Made by a program: the position numbers and the translations under genes
NCBI GenBank assembly: GCA_021850325.1
Contig: JAJZMF010000026.1
Location: 1 to 64,000 of the forward strand
Direction of reading: 5' to 3'
Length of the DNA: 64,000 nucleotides
DNA from: Actinomycetes bacterium
GTDB taxonomy: Bacteria; Actinomycetota; Acidimicrobiia; Acidimicrobiales; Palsa-688
Notes under the pieces: model-generated
What the model was told of the DNA's origin: nothing
The model's input: the letters and a program-made list of their open reading frames with translations, nothing else
Database searches by the model: none
In this document: positions 9,107-18,394 of the stretch, one piece after another
Numbering within the stretch: the first letter of the stretch is position 1
Layout: every line of letters begins with the position of its first letter

Positions 9107-10255
9107 GTGGACCTGTTCGAGTACCAGGGCAAGCAGTACTTTGCCCGCTACGGCATCCCGGTGTCCCCCGGCGATGTCGCCCTAACGCCGGATGAGGTGG
9201 TAGCCACAGCCGACCGCCTCGGCTACCCCGTTGTCGTCAAGGCCCAGGTCCAGGTCGGTGGCCGAGGCAAGGCCGGGGGTATCAAGCTCGCCGGCGACGC
9301 TGCCCAGGCCCGGGCCCACGCCGAGGCGATCATCGGCATGGACATCAAGGGCCACAAGGTGAAGCGCGTCTGGGTCGAGCACGCTTCCGACATCGCCCGG
9401 GAGTACTACGCCAGCTTCACCCTGGACCGGGGGGCCAAGAAGCACCTGGCCATGGTCTCGGCCAAGGGCGGGGTCGAGATCGAGCAGGTGGCCGAGGAGG
9501 ACCCCTCCGCGATCGCCCGTCTGCACATCGACCCCTTCGAGGGCTTCAGCCCGGAGCAGGCCCGGCGCCTGGTGGAGGAGGCGGGACTGGACGAGGAGGC
9601 GAGGGCGGGGGCCACCGATGTGCTGCTCAAGCTGTACCGCTGTTTCGTGGAGGGTGACGCAGACCTGGTCGAGGTCAACCCGCTGGTCCTGACCCCGGAC
9701 GGCCGGGTGCACGCCCTCGACGCCAAGGTCACCCTCGACGACAATGCGGCCTTCCGCCATCCCGAGTGGGAGGAGCTGGCCGGTGTGGCCGAGATGGACG
9801 ACAGGGAGCGGTTGGCCCGCAAGCTCGGCCTCCAGTACGTGGGCCTGGACGGCTACGTGGGCGTCATTGCGAACGGGGCGGGCCTGGCCATGAGCACCTG
9901 CGACGTAGTCAACCAGGTCGGAGGCAGCCCGGCGAACTTCCTCGACATCGGTGGAGGTGCCAGTGCCGAGGTGATGGCCAACGCCCTGGAGGTCATCACC
10001 TCGGACCCGAACGTGCGCTCGATCCTGGTCAACATCTTCGGAGGGATCACGCGCGGCGAGGAGGTCGCCAACGGCATTGTCACCGCCCTGGCGCGGGTCG
10101 ACATAACAGTGCCGATGGTGGTGCGCCTTGACGGCACCAATGCTGAGCAGGGGAGGCAGATCCTGAGCACGGTGGAAGGCGAGAAGCTGGTCTCCGCAGC
10201 CAGCATGATGGAGGCCGCCCGCACGGCCGTCGAGCTTGCAGGGGTGCAGCGATGA
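9107..10255 (+). CDS. sucC: Succinyl-CoA synthetase beta subunit
   Basis: A 382-residue ADP/GDP-forming subunit that, with SucD, interconverts succinyl-CoA and succinate with substrate-level phosphorylation in the TCA cycle. The ATP-grasp N-terminus starts [18 protein letters not shown] and continues with [18 protein letters not shown]; the C-terminal CoA-ligase domain shows [18 protein letters not shown]. The GTG start is set by AAGGAGAG (9096-9103) just upstream and by alignment of the ATP-grasp start. The stop overlaps the sucD start (ATGA, 10252-10255). Confidence 0.96.
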   Translation: MDLFEYQGKQYFARYGIPVSPGDVALTPDEVVATADRLGYPVVVKAQVQVGGRGKAGGIKLAGDAAQARAHAEAIIGMDIKGHKVKRVWVEHASDIAREYYASFTLDRGAKKHLAMVSAKGGVEIEQVAEEDPSAIARLHIDPFEGFSPEQARRLVEEAGLDEEARAGATDVLLKLYRCFVEGDADLVEVNPLVLTPDGRVHALDAKVTLDDNAAFRHPEWEELAGVAEMDDRERLARKLGLQYVGLDGYVGVIANGAGLAMSTCDVVNQVGGSPANFLDIGGGASAEVMANALEVITSDPNVRSILVNIFGGITRGEEVANGIVTALARVDITVPMVVRLDGTNAEQGRQILSTVEGEKLVSAASMMEAARTAVELAGVQR

Positions 10256-11136
10256 GCATCTACGTGGACGAGAGCACCAAGGTGATAGTGCACGGCCTGA
10301 CCGGGGGCCAGGCCAGGTTCCACGGCCTGCGCAACCGGGACTACGGGACCAAGGTCGTTGCCGGCGTCAACCCGGCCAAGGGCGGTCAGGACGTCGAGGG
10401 CATACCTGTCTTCGCCACGGCGGCGGAGGCCCGTCAGGCGACCGGGGCCACTGCGAGCTTCATCTCGGTGCCGGCCAAGGTGGCGCCGGCATCGATACTC
10501 GAGGCGGCGGCGGCCGGTGTCGAGCTCGTGGTCTGCATCACCGAGGGCATCCCGGCCCAGGACGAGGCCCGCGTCTACAGCGAACTGCGCCACAACTACC
10601 CCGGTACCCGCCTCATCGGCCCCAACTGCCCCGGTCTCATCAGCCCGGGCAAGTGCAACATCGGCATAACCGCCGGGGACATCGCCCTGCCCGGTGGCCC
10701 GGTCGGTATCGTCAGCCGAAGTGGCACCCTCACCTACCAGGCTCTCTACGAGCTGAAGGAGATGGGCATCGGGGTGACCACCTGCGTCGGCATTGGGGGT
10801 GACCCCGTGCCGGGCACGACGTTCCTGGACTGCCTGGAAGCCTTCGAGGCCGACCCGGAGACGCGGGCGGTGATGATGATCGGTGAGATCGGTGGCACCG
10901 AGGAGGAGAAGGCCGCCGAGTTCATCTCCTCGCAGATGTCCAAGCCGGTGGTCAGTTACATCGCCGGGGTCACCGCGCCTCCGGGGAGGCGCATGGGCCA
11001 CGCGGGGGCGATCATCTCGGGGACAAAGGGCACGGCCAAGGCCAAGATGGACGCCCTGCGGGCGGCCGGGGCGCGGGTGGCCCTGAACCCGACCGAGGCC
11101 GGCCAGTTCATGGCGGAGGTCGTGAAGAGCCTCTGA
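10252..11136 (+). CDS. sucD: Succinyl-CoA synthetase alpha subunit
   Basis: A 294-residue subunit that binds CoA and carries the phosphohistidine intermediate. The CoA-binding Rossmann domain includes [16 protein letters not shown] and [13 protein letters not shown]; the active histidine is His250 in [21 protein letters not shown] and [10 protein letters not shown] are typical of the family. It is translationally coupled to sucC and is the last gene of the pair; the next gene has its own promoter. Confidence 0.96.
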   Translation: MSIYVDESTKVIVHGLTGGQARFHGLRNRDYGTKVVAGVNPAKGGQDVEGIPVFATAAEARQATGATASFISVPAKVAPASILEAAAAGVELVVCITEGIPAQDEARVYSELRHNYPGTRLIGPNCPGLISPGKCNIGITAGDIALPGGPVGIVSRSGTLTYQALYELKEMGIGVTTCVGIGGDPVPGTTFLDCLEAFEADPETRAVMMIGEIGGTEEEKAAEFISSQMSKPVVSYIAGVTAPPGRRMGHAGAIISGTKGTAKAKMDALRAAGARVALNPTEAGQFMAEVVKSL

Positions 11137-11224
11137 GGCTCCCTGCGAGCGGCGCCTGTGGGCCGCCGGTCCCACCCGAGTGCCGTCGGTGACGGCGCCA
11201 GGGCGGCCCGGCGGGCCACTTCAC

Positions 11225-11230
11225 TAGGCT
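11225..11230 (+). promoter_or_regulatory. -10 box (TAGGCT) of the FAD/Fe-S dehydrogenase gene
   Basis: TANNNT hexamer eight bases before ATG 11239; suggests a leaderless mRNA. Confidence 0.45.
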
Positions 11231-11238
11231 GACCAGCT

Positions 11239-14184
11239 ATGTCCCGGCCAGCAAAGCTCGACGAGACCCGCCGCAGTGCTCTCGGCAGGCACCTGGGAGA
11301 AGTGCTCGAGGGCGAGGTGAGGTTCGACAACACGACCCGCGCCGCCTACGCGAGCGACTCCTCGAACTACAGGCATGTGCCTCTCGGGGTGGTGTACCCA
11401 CGGGGCCACGAGGACGTGGCGGCCGCGTCGAGGGTGGCCGCCGAGGCGGGGGCGGCGCTCCTGGCCCGGGGCGGCGGCACCAGCCTTGCCGGACAGGCCT
11501 GCAACGAGGCCGTGGTGCTCGACATGTCACGGCACATGGACCGTGTGCTGGAGATCGACTCCGAACGCCGCACGGCGCGGGTGCAGCCCGGAGTGGTGCT
11601 CGACGACCTGCGACGACAGGCCGAGCGCAGCGGTCTCACCTTCGGCCCCGACCCCGCCACGCACGCCTGGTGCACGATCGGCGGGATGGTGGGCAACAAC
11701 TCCTGCGGGACTCACGGCGTCTATGCGGGCAAGACAGCTGAGAACGTGGAGGCTCTGACCGTCGTCCTGGCGGACGGGGAGACGTTCGAGGCCCGCTGCT
11801 ACGACCAGCCCGGCCTGGCAGCCGCACTCGAGGGCGGGGGACGTTCTGCCGCCGTGCTCTCGGGGTTGGAGGCCCTGACCCGGCGCTACGGGGAGCAGGT
11901 GCGCCAGCGCTTCCCCGACATCCCGCGACGGGTGAGCGGGTTCAACCTCGACCAGCTGGCCACGCCGGAGGGGATGAACGTGGCCCGGGCACTGGTGGGC
12001 ACGGAGTCGACATGCGCCTTCACCACCGAGGCCCTCCTGCGCCTGGTCACCAGCCCCGCCCATCGAGCCCTGGTGGCCATCGGCTACGAGGACATCTACC
12101 TTGCCGCCGAGGCCGTCCCCGAGCTGCTGGTCCATCCTCTCCTGGCCCTGGAGGGCTTCGACCGCACCCTGGTGTCGCAGATGCAGGCTCATGGCCTCAA
12201 CCAGGCCGGGGTGGCACTGCTGCCTCCCGGTGACGGGTGGTTGCTGGCCGAGCTCGGAGGGCAGACGGCTGAGGAGGCACGCGAGAAGGCAGCCCGCCTG
12301 CTCCGGTCGCTCCCGTCGGGCACCAGCGCCACCCTCGTGGAGGACGCCGGTCAACAGCGTCTGCTCTGGGCGGTACGGGAGTCCGGGCTGGGCGCCACGG
12401 CGATCCGGCTCGACGGGCACCACAACTACGAGGGGTGGGAGGACGGAGCCGTTCCCCCGGCGCGCCTGGCCGAGTACCTGCGGGGTGTCGGGGGGCTGTG
12501 GCAGCGCTACGGCTATTCGGGGGCGTGGTACGGGCATTTCGGCCAGGGGTGTGTGCACACACGGAACAACTTCGACCTGGCCAGCCGGGAGGGCCTGGCC
12601 CGCTACCGGGCCTACGTCACCGAGGCTGCCGAGCTCGTGGTGTCCCTGGGCGGTTCGCTCTCCGGGGAGCACGGCGACGGCCAGAGCCGAGGGGAGCTGC
12701 TGGAGGTGATGTACGGGCCCGAACTGGTGGGAGCCTTCGCCGAGTTCAAGAGGACCTGGGACCCCCAGGGCCTCATGAACCCGGGCAAAGTGGTCGACCC
12801 GTACCCGCTCGACAGCAACATCAAGTACTTCGGGCTCTCGGAGAAGCCGGTGTTCCGCCGGGCCCGCTACGCCCTCGCCGCCGACGAGGGCTCGCTCCTG
12901 CATGCCACCCTGCGCTGCGTCGGGGTGGGACGCTGCCGACGTGACGACACGGCCACCATGTGCCCTTCGTTCCGTGTGACCCGCGACGAGGTGCACTCAA
13001 CCCGTGGGCGGGCGAAGGTCATGGCCGAGATGTTCAGGGGCGAACTGGTGCCGGCCACGTGGCGCAACGAGGAGGTACGGGAGGCGCTCGAGCTGTGCCT
13101 GTCATGTAAGGCTTGCGCCTCGGACTGCCCGACCCACGTGGACATGGCCACCTACAAGTCCGAGTTCCTCTCCCACTACTACCAGGGCAGGCTGCGCCCG
13201 GCGGTCATGTACGCCATGGGCCTGCTGCCCTGGGCGGCCAGGCTCACCTCGGCCTCGCCGGTGCTGGCCCGTCTGGCCAACGCTTCCCTGGCCTCGGACA
13301 GGCTCGGCCCCGTGCTGAAGAAGGCCGCCGGGATCGCTCAGAACCGGCCTGCGCCGAAGTTCTCGCCCTCGGGCGGGATGCGTTACCAGCTCCGGCGGAG
13401 CTCACCCGACCTGGCCCGGCACAAGGGCGCCAGTGTCGTCGTGTGGCCTGACACCTTCACCGACGCCTTCTCACCCCAGGTGGGCCGCGAAGTCGTCTCG
13501 ATGTTCGAACTGCTCGGCGAGCGTGTGGCTGTGCCGCAGGGTTGGGCCACCTGCGGGCGTACGTTGTACGACTTCGGGATGCTGGACCTCGCCCGGAGAA
13601 GCCTGCGGCGGTTGCTCTCGGTGCTCGGCCCCTGGGTCGACGCGGGCGTGCCCGTGGTGGTCCCGGAGCCGAGCAGCCTGGTGGCCTTCAGGGACGAGCT
13701 GCCCGCTCTCCTGCCCGGGGACCCCAACGCCAAGGCCCTCGCCGGTCTCGCCCGCAGCCCGGCCGAGCACCTGGTCGCCGAGGGCCACCTCGAGGAACTG
13801 CGCCGACGCGCCCCGTTGCCCGGAGCGGCGCGCCGTGCCCTGCTGCACCCGCACTGCCACCAGCGCTCGGTCGTGGGCACCGCGGCCGACGTGGAGGTCC
13901 TGGAGGCACTGGGCTACGAGGTCGAGGTCCTCGATGCCGGCTGCTGCGGCCTCGCCGGGTCGTTCGGGTTCAACGCCCGCCACGAGCCGCTCTCGCGCCG
14001 CATCGGCAACGAGATCTGGTTACCCAGGCTGCGCCAGGGTCTCGGGGCGGCCGGGGGCCACGAGGTGCAACTGGTGATGGACGGCTTCAGCTGCCGTACA
14101 CAGCTCTCGCACCTGGCGGACGAACTGGTCGACCGGGCTGCGAGCATACCTGCACTGGTGCAGGCGAGGCTGGTGGGCAGGTGA
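11239..14184 (+). CDS. FAD-linked oxidase fused to Fe-S (CCG-domain) protein, 2-hydroxyacid dehydrogenase type
   Basis: A 981-residue fusion. Residues ~40-460 form a FAD-binding PCMH/GlcD-type oxidase with LLARGGGTSLAGQACN and NNSCGTHGVYAGKTAENV. The second half is GlpC-like: a partial cluster motif CVGVGRCRRDDTATMCP near residue 560, a classical C-x2-C-x2-C-x3-CP at Cys620-Cys630 (CLSCKACASDCP), and a CCG domain with HPHCHQRS and LDAGCCGLAGSFG. This architecture is known from D-lactate and D-2-hydroxyglutarate dehydrogenases that pass electrons to the quinone pool or an ETF. Substrate cannot be fixed from sequence alone. The stop overlaps the next start (GTGA). A leaderless start is likely. 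Confidence 0.92.
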   Translation: MSRPAKLDETRRSALGRHLGEVLEGEVRFDNTTRAAYASDSSNYRHVPLGVVYPRGHEDVAAASRVAAEAGAALLARGGGTSLAGQACNEAVVLDMSRHMDRVLEIDSERRTARVQPGVVLDDLRRQAERSGLTFGPDPATHAWCTIGGMVGNNSCGTHGVYAGKTAENVEALTVVLADGETFEARCYDQPGLAAALEGGGRSAAVLSGLEALTRRYGEQVRQRFPDIPRRVSGFNLDQLATPEGMNVARALVGTESTCAFTTEALLRLVTSPAHRALVAIGYEDIYLAAEAVPELLVHPLLALEGFDRTLVSQMQAHGLNQAGVALLPPGDGWLLAELGGQTAEEAREKAARLLRSLPSGTSATLVEDAGQQRLLWAVRESGLGATAIRLDGHHNYEGWEDGAVPPARLAEYLRGVGGLWQRYGYSGAWYGHFGQGCVHTRNNFDLASREGLARYRAYVTEAAELVVSLGGSLSGEHGDGQSRGELLEVMYGPELVGAFAEFKRTWDPQGLMNPGKVVDPYPLDSNIKYFGLSEKPVFRRARYALAADEGSLLHATLRCVGVGRCRRDDTATMCPSFRVTRDEVHSTRGRAKVMAEMFRGELVPATWRNEEVREALELCLSCKACASDCPTHVDMATYKSEFLSHYYQGRLRPAVMYAMGLLPWAARLTSASPVLARLANASLASDRLGPVLKKAAGIAQNRPAPKFSPSGGMRYQLRRSSPDLARHKGASVVVWPDTFTDAFSPQVGREVVSMFELLGERVAVPQGWATCGRTLYDFGMLDLARRSLRRLLSVLGPWVDAGVPVVVPEPSSLVAFRDELPALLPGDPNAKALAGLARSPAEHLVAEGHLEELRRRAPLPGAARRALLHPHCHQRSVVGTAADVEVLEALGYEVEVLDAGCCGLAGSFGFNARHEPLSRRIGNEIWLPRLRQGLGAAGGHEVQLVMDGFSCRTQLSHLADELVDRAASIPALVQARLVGR

Positions 14185-14684
14185 GCACGCCGCGGTCGGT
14201 GACTGTCGACAGGTGCAGCCCGGCCGACGTCGTAGGCCTGCGCCACAGCGTCCTGCGCCCGCACACGACGGCCGACCAGGCTCTCTTCCCCGGCGACGAG
14301 AGACCTGTGAGCGCGCACTTCTGTGCCCGGAGCGCCTCGGGAGAGGTTGTCGGCGTGGCCACGGTGTGGCCCGAGGCCCCTCCCTGGGAGGTGCGCGGCG
14401 AGCCCGGCCCCCTCGAAGTGCCTGCCGGGGGAGCATGGAGGCTCCGGGGCATGGCCACGGCGCCTCATTGGCAGGGCCAAGGTGTCGGGGCACTGGTCCT
14501 GCGGGCGGCCCTGGCTCATGCCGAGGAGCAGGGTGGGTTGCTCCTGTGGTGCAATGCCCGTTGGGGGGCGGTCGAGTTCTACCGCCGGGCTGGTCTGGCG
14601 ACCTGGGGGGAGGTGTGGGAGGAGCCGGTCATCGGGCCACATGTCGTGATGTTCAAACGGCTAAGAACGCCGGTCGGGGGGTAG
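14181..14684 (+). CDS. GNAT-family N-acetyltransferase
   Basis: A 167-residue protein. Residues ~85-125 hold the acetyl-CoA-binding motif A: WRLRGMATAPHWQGQGVGA (R/Q-x-x-G-x-G/A pattern), followed by LLLWCNARWGAVEFYRRAGL, the motif B region with the conserved Y-R-x-x-G-F/L ending. The substrate is unknown. The GTG start overlaps the dehydrogenase stop, so the two are co-translated. It precedes otsA by 12 bases, so the three genes may share a transcript. Confidence 0.85.
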   Translation: MSTPRSVTVDRCSPADVVGLRHSVLRPHTTADQALFPGDERPVSAHFCARSASGEVVGVATVWPEAPPWEVRGEPGPLEVPAGGAWRLRGMATAPHWQGQGVGALVLRAALAHAEEQGGLLLWCNARWGAVEFYRRAGLATWGEVWEEPVIGPHVVMFKRLRTPVGG

Positions 14685-14696
14685 GGAACAATCCTG

Positions 14697-16298
14697 ATGA
14701 CTTCCGGGACCGCATACCCAGTGGCCGGCTCGAGCCTGGACGGGCCCACCGGCGGGGCACTGTTCGACTTCCTCGTCCTTTCCAACCGCTTGCCGGTGGA
14801 GCCGGGCCCGCTGGGGGACGGTGCACGTTGGCGGAGCAGCCCGGGTGGCCTGGTGACGGCCCTGCAGCCGGTGATCGCCAAGAGCGGTGGCGCCTGGGTG
14901 GGTTGGACCGGAGAGGCGGCCCCCTCCGCGGCCACGGCGCCCAGGCGGCGCGAGGGCCTGCCACCGGGCCTGTGGGAGGACACGGGCCAGGTCCGGGCAG
15001 TGACGGGCCCGGGCACCCCGCCGGCGGCCGCGGTGCAGGACGGGCGTGCCGGCGGCCCGGACCTGGGGGCCGGTGACGTCCATGCCATCTCCGTCGCGCT
15101 GAGCGAGGAGGAAGTGGACCAGTACTACGAGGGTTTCTGCAATGCCACCCTGTGGCCCCTCTACCACGACGTGACCGCCCCACCCGTCTATTCGCGTCGG
15201 TGGTGGCACGCCTATGTCGAGGTCAACCACCGTTTCGCCGCCACAGCTGCTGCGCATGCGGCGCGCGGTGCCACGGTCTGGGCCCACGACTACCACCTCC
15301 AACTGGTGCCTGCGATGCTGCGCGGGATGCGTGCCGACCTGCGCATCGGGTTCTTCAACCACATCCCCTTCCCGCCCTACGACCTTTTTGCCCAACTGCC
15401 GTGGCGGCGGGAGGTGGTCGAGGGCCTGTTGGGGGCGGACCTGGTCGGCTTCCAGACCGCTGACGGCGCCTCCAACTTCCTGCGTGCGTGCCGCAGGCTC
15501 ACCGACCACCATGTGCAGGGACCGCTGGTCAACATCCGTCGCCGGACGGGCGAGCAGGCCGTCGCCCGGGTGGGGGCCTTCCCCATCTCGGTGGACTCGG
15601 CGGGCCTGAGCGAACTGGCCCAGAGGCCGGAGACGATCGAGCGGGCGAGGCAGGTGCGCCACGACCTGGGGGACCCGGAGGTGGTCCTGTTGGGTGTGGA
15701 CAGGCTGGACTACACCAAGGGCCTCCTGCACCGGCTGCGGGCGTACGGGGAGCTGCTGAGGGAGGGCCGGCTCGGCCCACCGGGAGCGGTGATGGTACAG
15801 GTGGCGAGCCCGAGCCGGGGAGAGGTGGAGCAGTACCAGCGCTTGAGGGAGGAGCTGGAGCGGGTGGTCGGTGGCATCAACGGTGACTTCTCGCCTGTCG
15901 GCCACCCCGCCCTCCACTACCTCCACCAGAGCTTCCCCAAGGAGGAGATGGCAGCTCTCTACCTGGCGGCGGACGTTGCCCTGGTGACACCCCTACGCGA
16001 CGGGATGAACCTGGTGGCCAAGGAGTACGTGGCCTGCCGTTACGACCTCGGCGGGCGTCTCGTGCTCTCGGAGTTCACCGGTGCGGCGGAGGAGCTGCGG
16101 GGTGCCTTCCTTGTCAACCCGCACGACATCGACAGCCTCAAGGGGCAGATAATGGCGGCCGTGGAGGCCAGTCCCGCCCAGGCGGAGCGACGCATGCGCC
16201 GCATGCGCCAGCGGGTCTCCACCAACGACGTCCACCGTTGGGCATCTGAGTTCCTGGCCACCCTCAGTGGCGAGCAGCGTCGCCAACTGGCGGTCTGA
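14697..16298 (+). CDS. otsA: Trehalose-6-phosphate synthase
   Basis: A 533-residue GT20 enzyme that makes trehalose 6-phosphate from a nucleotide-glucose and glucose 6-phosphate. Family marks: LVLSNRLPVEPG near residue 30, VWAHDYHLQLVPAMLR, FFNHIPFPPYDLFAQLPW, GVDRLDYTKGLLHRLRAY and PLRDGMNLVAKEYVA, which cover both substrate sites. The partner phosphatase otsB is in this window at 43992, about 28 kb away, rather than next to it. A Ser/Gly/Pro-rich N-terminal tail of about 22 residues precedes the GT core, so a slightly later start is possible. Confidence 0.95.
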   Translation: MTSGTAYPVAGSSLDGPTGGALFDFLVLSNRLPVEPGPLGDGARWRSSPGGLVTALQPVIAKSGGAWVGWTGEAAPSAATAPRRREGLPPGLWEDTGQVRAVTGPGTPPAAAVQDGRAGGPDLGAGDVHAISVALSEEEVDQYYEGFCNATLWPLYHDVTAPPVYSRRWWHAYVEVNHRFAATAAAHAARGATVWAHDYHLQLVPAMLRGMRADLRIGFFNHIPFPPYDLFAQLPWRREVVEGLLGADLVGFQTADGASNFLRACRRLTDHHVQGPLVNIRRRTGEQAVARVGAFPISVDSAGLSELAQRPETIERARQVRHDLGDPEVVLLGVDRLDYTKGLLHRLRAYGELLREGRLGPPGAVMVQVASPSRGEVEQYQRLREELERVVGGINGDFSPVGHPALHYLHQSFPKEEMAALYLAADVALVTPLRDGMNLVAKEYVACRYDLGGRLVLSEFTGAAEELRGAFLVNPHDIDSLKGQIMAAVEASPAQAERRMRRMRQRVSTNDVHRWASEFLATLSGEQRRQLAV

Positions 16299-16340
16299 GC
16301 GGCCGGTGCGCTCCGGCCCCTGTACGGGCTGGAGGGCGTG

Positions 16341-17333
16341 ATGGCGCCGGGCCCACCCGGCGCGGCTCGCCCCATGTCGCCCATGCTCGCCGTGGGCGGC
16401 CGGGCCGGCGAAGCGGTGCTCCGCCCCGGGGCGCCGGTTAGCTGGCTGTTCGAGCCCAAGCTCGACGGCCTCCGCTGTCAAGCCGTCCGTAACGGCGGGC
16501 GCGTCGAGCTGTTCTCACGCAACGGCCTGTTGCTGGGGCCCCGGTTCCCCGCCTTGGTCGAGGCACTGGTGGCCGTAGCGGCACCTGACTTCGTGCTCGA
16601 CGGCGAGGTGGTCGGGCTGAAGGCCGGCCGCCCGGACTTCGGGGCCCTTCAGCGGGGGGAGGCCGACGAGGTCGCCTACTGGGTCTTCGACCTGCTCCAA
16701 CTGCTGGGCCGGGACACCAGGCCGCTCCCTCTCGAGGACCGCAAGGCGTTGTTGGCGCAGTTGATCGAGCCCCACGGCCCGCTGGTGCTCGTAAAGCCCC
16801 TGGTCGGCGAGCCACGGGCGCTCCTACAGGCCAGCTGCCGGGAGGGCTGGGAGGGACTGGTGGCCAAGAGGACCGGGTCGGCCTACCGGGGTGGCAGGTC
16901 CGGGGACTGGGTCAAGCTGAAGTGCTCCTGCCGCCAGGAGCTGGTCGTGGGCGGCTTCACCAGGCCCCGGGGCTCGCGGGCCGTGCTGGGCGCTCTCCTC
17001 GTCGGGTACTACCGGTCGTCGTGCCTGGAGTACGCGGGGCGGGTGGGGAGCGGCTTCGACGGGGCGGCCCTGGCCGACCTCGGCCGGCGGCTCGCGGCGT
17101 TGGAACGGCCCACCTCACCCTTTGCCGGGCCCGTGCCGGGCACGGGTGCCCTCTGGGTCGAGCCGGTCCTGGTGGCGGAAGTTGCTTTCAGCAACTGGAC
17201 CGAAGAGGGCCGCCTGCGCCACCCCAGCTTCCTCGGCCTGCGCCCGGACAAGCCGGCGCGCCAGGTGGTGCGGGAGGAGTGCCTGCCCCTGGGTGGTGGG
17301 CGTCGGGGTGGGGCAAGGGGAGCCCGGGCCTGA
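16341..17333 (+). CDS. ATP-dependent DNA ligase (LigD ligase-domain type)
   Basis: A 330-residue stand-alone ligase. The nucleotidyl-transfer motif I is WLFEPKLDGLR with the adenylated Lys at residue 40; later FVLDGEVVGL (motif III/IIIa), WEGLVAKRTGSAYRGGRSGDWVK split over motifs IV-V, and an OB-fold end WVEPVLVAEVAFSNWTEEG. No polymerase or phosphoesterase domain is fused, unlike full-length LigD of the NHEJ pathway; no ku gene is in the window. ATG 16341 is preferred over GTG 16338 because GGAGGG at 16331-16336 is at a workable distance. Confidence 0.9.
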   Translation: MAPGPPGAARPMSPMLAVGGRAGEAVLRPGAPVSWLFEPKLDGLRCQAVRNGGRVELFSRNGLLLGPRFPALVEALVAVAAPDFVLDGEVVGLKAGRPDFGALQRGEADEVAYWVFDLLQLLGRDTRPLPLEDRKALLAQLIEPHGPLVLVKPLVGEPRALLQASCREGWEGLVAKRTGSAYRGGRSGDWVKLKCSCRQELVVGGFTRPRGSRAVLGALLVGYYRSSCLEYAGRVGSGFDGAALADLGRRLAALERPTSPFAGPVPGTGALWVEPVLVAEVAFSNWTEEGRLRHPSFLGLRPDKPARQVVREECLPLGGGRRGGARGARA

Positions 17334-17420
17334 TGCCTGTGCCTGCCCGGCGATGGCGGCAGAGCAGCCGTGGGGGGCATCCCCCGCTCGGGCTGGGGGT
17401 GGGGGTGGCGTCGCAGCCGG

Positions 17421-17426
17421 TAGGAT
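17421..17426 (+). promoter_or_regulatory. -10 box (TAGGAT) of infA
   Basis: TANNNT hexamer; transcription would begin near 17433, leaving a leader of about 15 nt. The TAG inside this box is also the nearest in-frame stop upstream of infA. Confidence 0.45.
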
Positions 17427-17447
17427 CGGGGGGAGGAGGTAGGAGCA

Positions 17448-17678
17448 CTGTCCAATACCAACGCCAAAGAGCAGGCCATCCTGCTGGAGGGGACGGTAGT
17501 CGAGTCCCTGAAGAACGCCACCTTCCGTGTGAAGACCGACAACGGTCACGAGGTCCTGGCCCACAACTCGGGCAAGATGCGCATGCACCGGATCCGGGTG
17601 CTGCCCGGTGACCGGGTGCAGGTCGAGATCAGCCCGTACGACCTGAAGCGGGGTCGTATCACTTACCGCTTCAAGTAG
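17448..17678 (+). CDS. infA: Translation initiation factor IF-1, apparent CTG start
   Basis: A 76-residue S1/OB-fold protein that occupies the ribosomal A site during initiation. The reading frame shows [38 protein letters not shown] and [13 protein letters not shown], an almost canonical IF-1. There is no ATG, GTG or TTG in frame between the stop at 17421 and the conserved core; the only plausible initiator is CTG 17448, placed seven bases after a perfect AGGAGGT (17434-17440). It stands alone, not in the ribosomal-protein cluster where infA often lies. Identity is certain; the start codon is an inference from these signals. Confidence 0.92.
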   Translation: MSNTNAKEQAILLEGTVVESLKNATFRVKTDNGHEVLAHNSGKMRMHRIRVLPGDRVQVEISPYDLKRGRITYRFK

Positions 17679-17700
17679 GGCCCGATAGGGCCCGACCGAC

Positions 17701-17716
17701 CGGTCCAGAGGGACCG
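17701..17716 (+). terminator. Possible terminator hairpin after infA
   Basis: CGGTCC (17701-17706) and GGACCG (17711-17716) form a perfect six-base-pair stem with an AGAG loop, 23 bases after the infA stop. No T-tract. Confidence 0.3.
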
Positions 17717-18181
17717 CTGTCCCGGGAGTGCGGTCGGCGCCTGCCCGGTTGGTGCGAGCCGGAGGCCTTGTGCCGCCGGTTCGTGGCGCGTCCGGTGGCG
17801 CTCTGTCCCGGCGTGCTCCCCGTTTAGCCCGCGGACTGCACCGACCCAGGGCCAAACCCGTTGAGGCCGCTTTAGCTGCGGTCGTCCACCCGCAAATGGG
17901 TGCCGTGAGTTTGGGCCAAAACTATGGCAGGTGCGGCATTGCCTCCGCAACCTTTGGGTGCACCGAACAGTCCGCCGTGGGGATGCCGCACTGCTCCGTG
18001 GGCAGTGCCGGCCCCCGGCAGCCCTGCCCGGCACCCGTTCTGCGCCACCAGGTTGAAAGACCTCTTCACGGTGCCTGGCCAACTGGCAAAAAGGGGCAAA
18101 ATGGGACATCAACGCTAAAATAGAAGGGCCGTGCTCTGTTCCAGATATGCCCAGGCCAGAGCGCATCTTTGTGCGAAAAGC

Positions 18182-18210
18182 TTGACGCCGTTGCAATGCC
18201 GTATTAGCTT
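18182..18210 (+). promoter_or_regulatory. Promoter TTGACG-N17-TAGCTT upstream of the NlpC/P60 gene
   Basis: -35 TTGACG at 18182-18187, a 17-base spacer, and -10 TAGCTT at 18205-18210, the best consensus housekeeping promoter in the window. Transcription from here gives a leader of about 180 nt before the TTG at 18395. Confidence 0.55.
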
Positions 18211-18394
18211 GCCAAGAGACCAAAATAGAGTAGTCGGCGACGAGACAAATTCGTCACGGGGGCCGGATCGGGCGTAAGTGCCCGGCCCCGGGCCGGCTGA
18301 GCCGGGTGCAAGCTATGCGGCCGTAGGCGGCCGTACCCCGTGGTGGCACGCGCCTCCGCTTGTCCCGGCCACAGAGGACAAGGGGTTAGGGCTC

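Larger units (their letters stand above)
17679..18394. other. 716-bp intergenic region with structured, locally AT-richer sequence
   Basis: No convincing gene. After infA there is a direct repeat TAGGGCCCGA (17676-17685, 17686-17695) and a short hairpin at 17701-17716. A hairpin GCACTG...CAGTGC lies at 17987-18007. From about 18070 to 18260 the sequence is clearly richer in A and T than its neighbours and contains a good promoter (18182-18210). The part after the promoter (18240-18390) folds readily on paper (GGGGCC...GGCCCC around 18258-18290) and could be a structured leader of the NlpC/P60 gene. Weak reading frames here have no recognisable content. Confidence 0.6.

Noticed and set aside
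17663-18223. Reading frames in the intergenic gap (186 residues reverse, 131 forward)
   Set aside because: No domain, no ribosome site, odd composition, and they cross the AT-richer promoter region.
18211-18394. Possible c-di-AMP (ydaO) riboswitch before the NlpC/P60 gene
   Set aside because: The genomic context fits, but the hallmark CAGCTAAC segment and the GGGTGAATC block are not present; only vague similarity (GGGTGCAAGC). A covariance search could reopen it.
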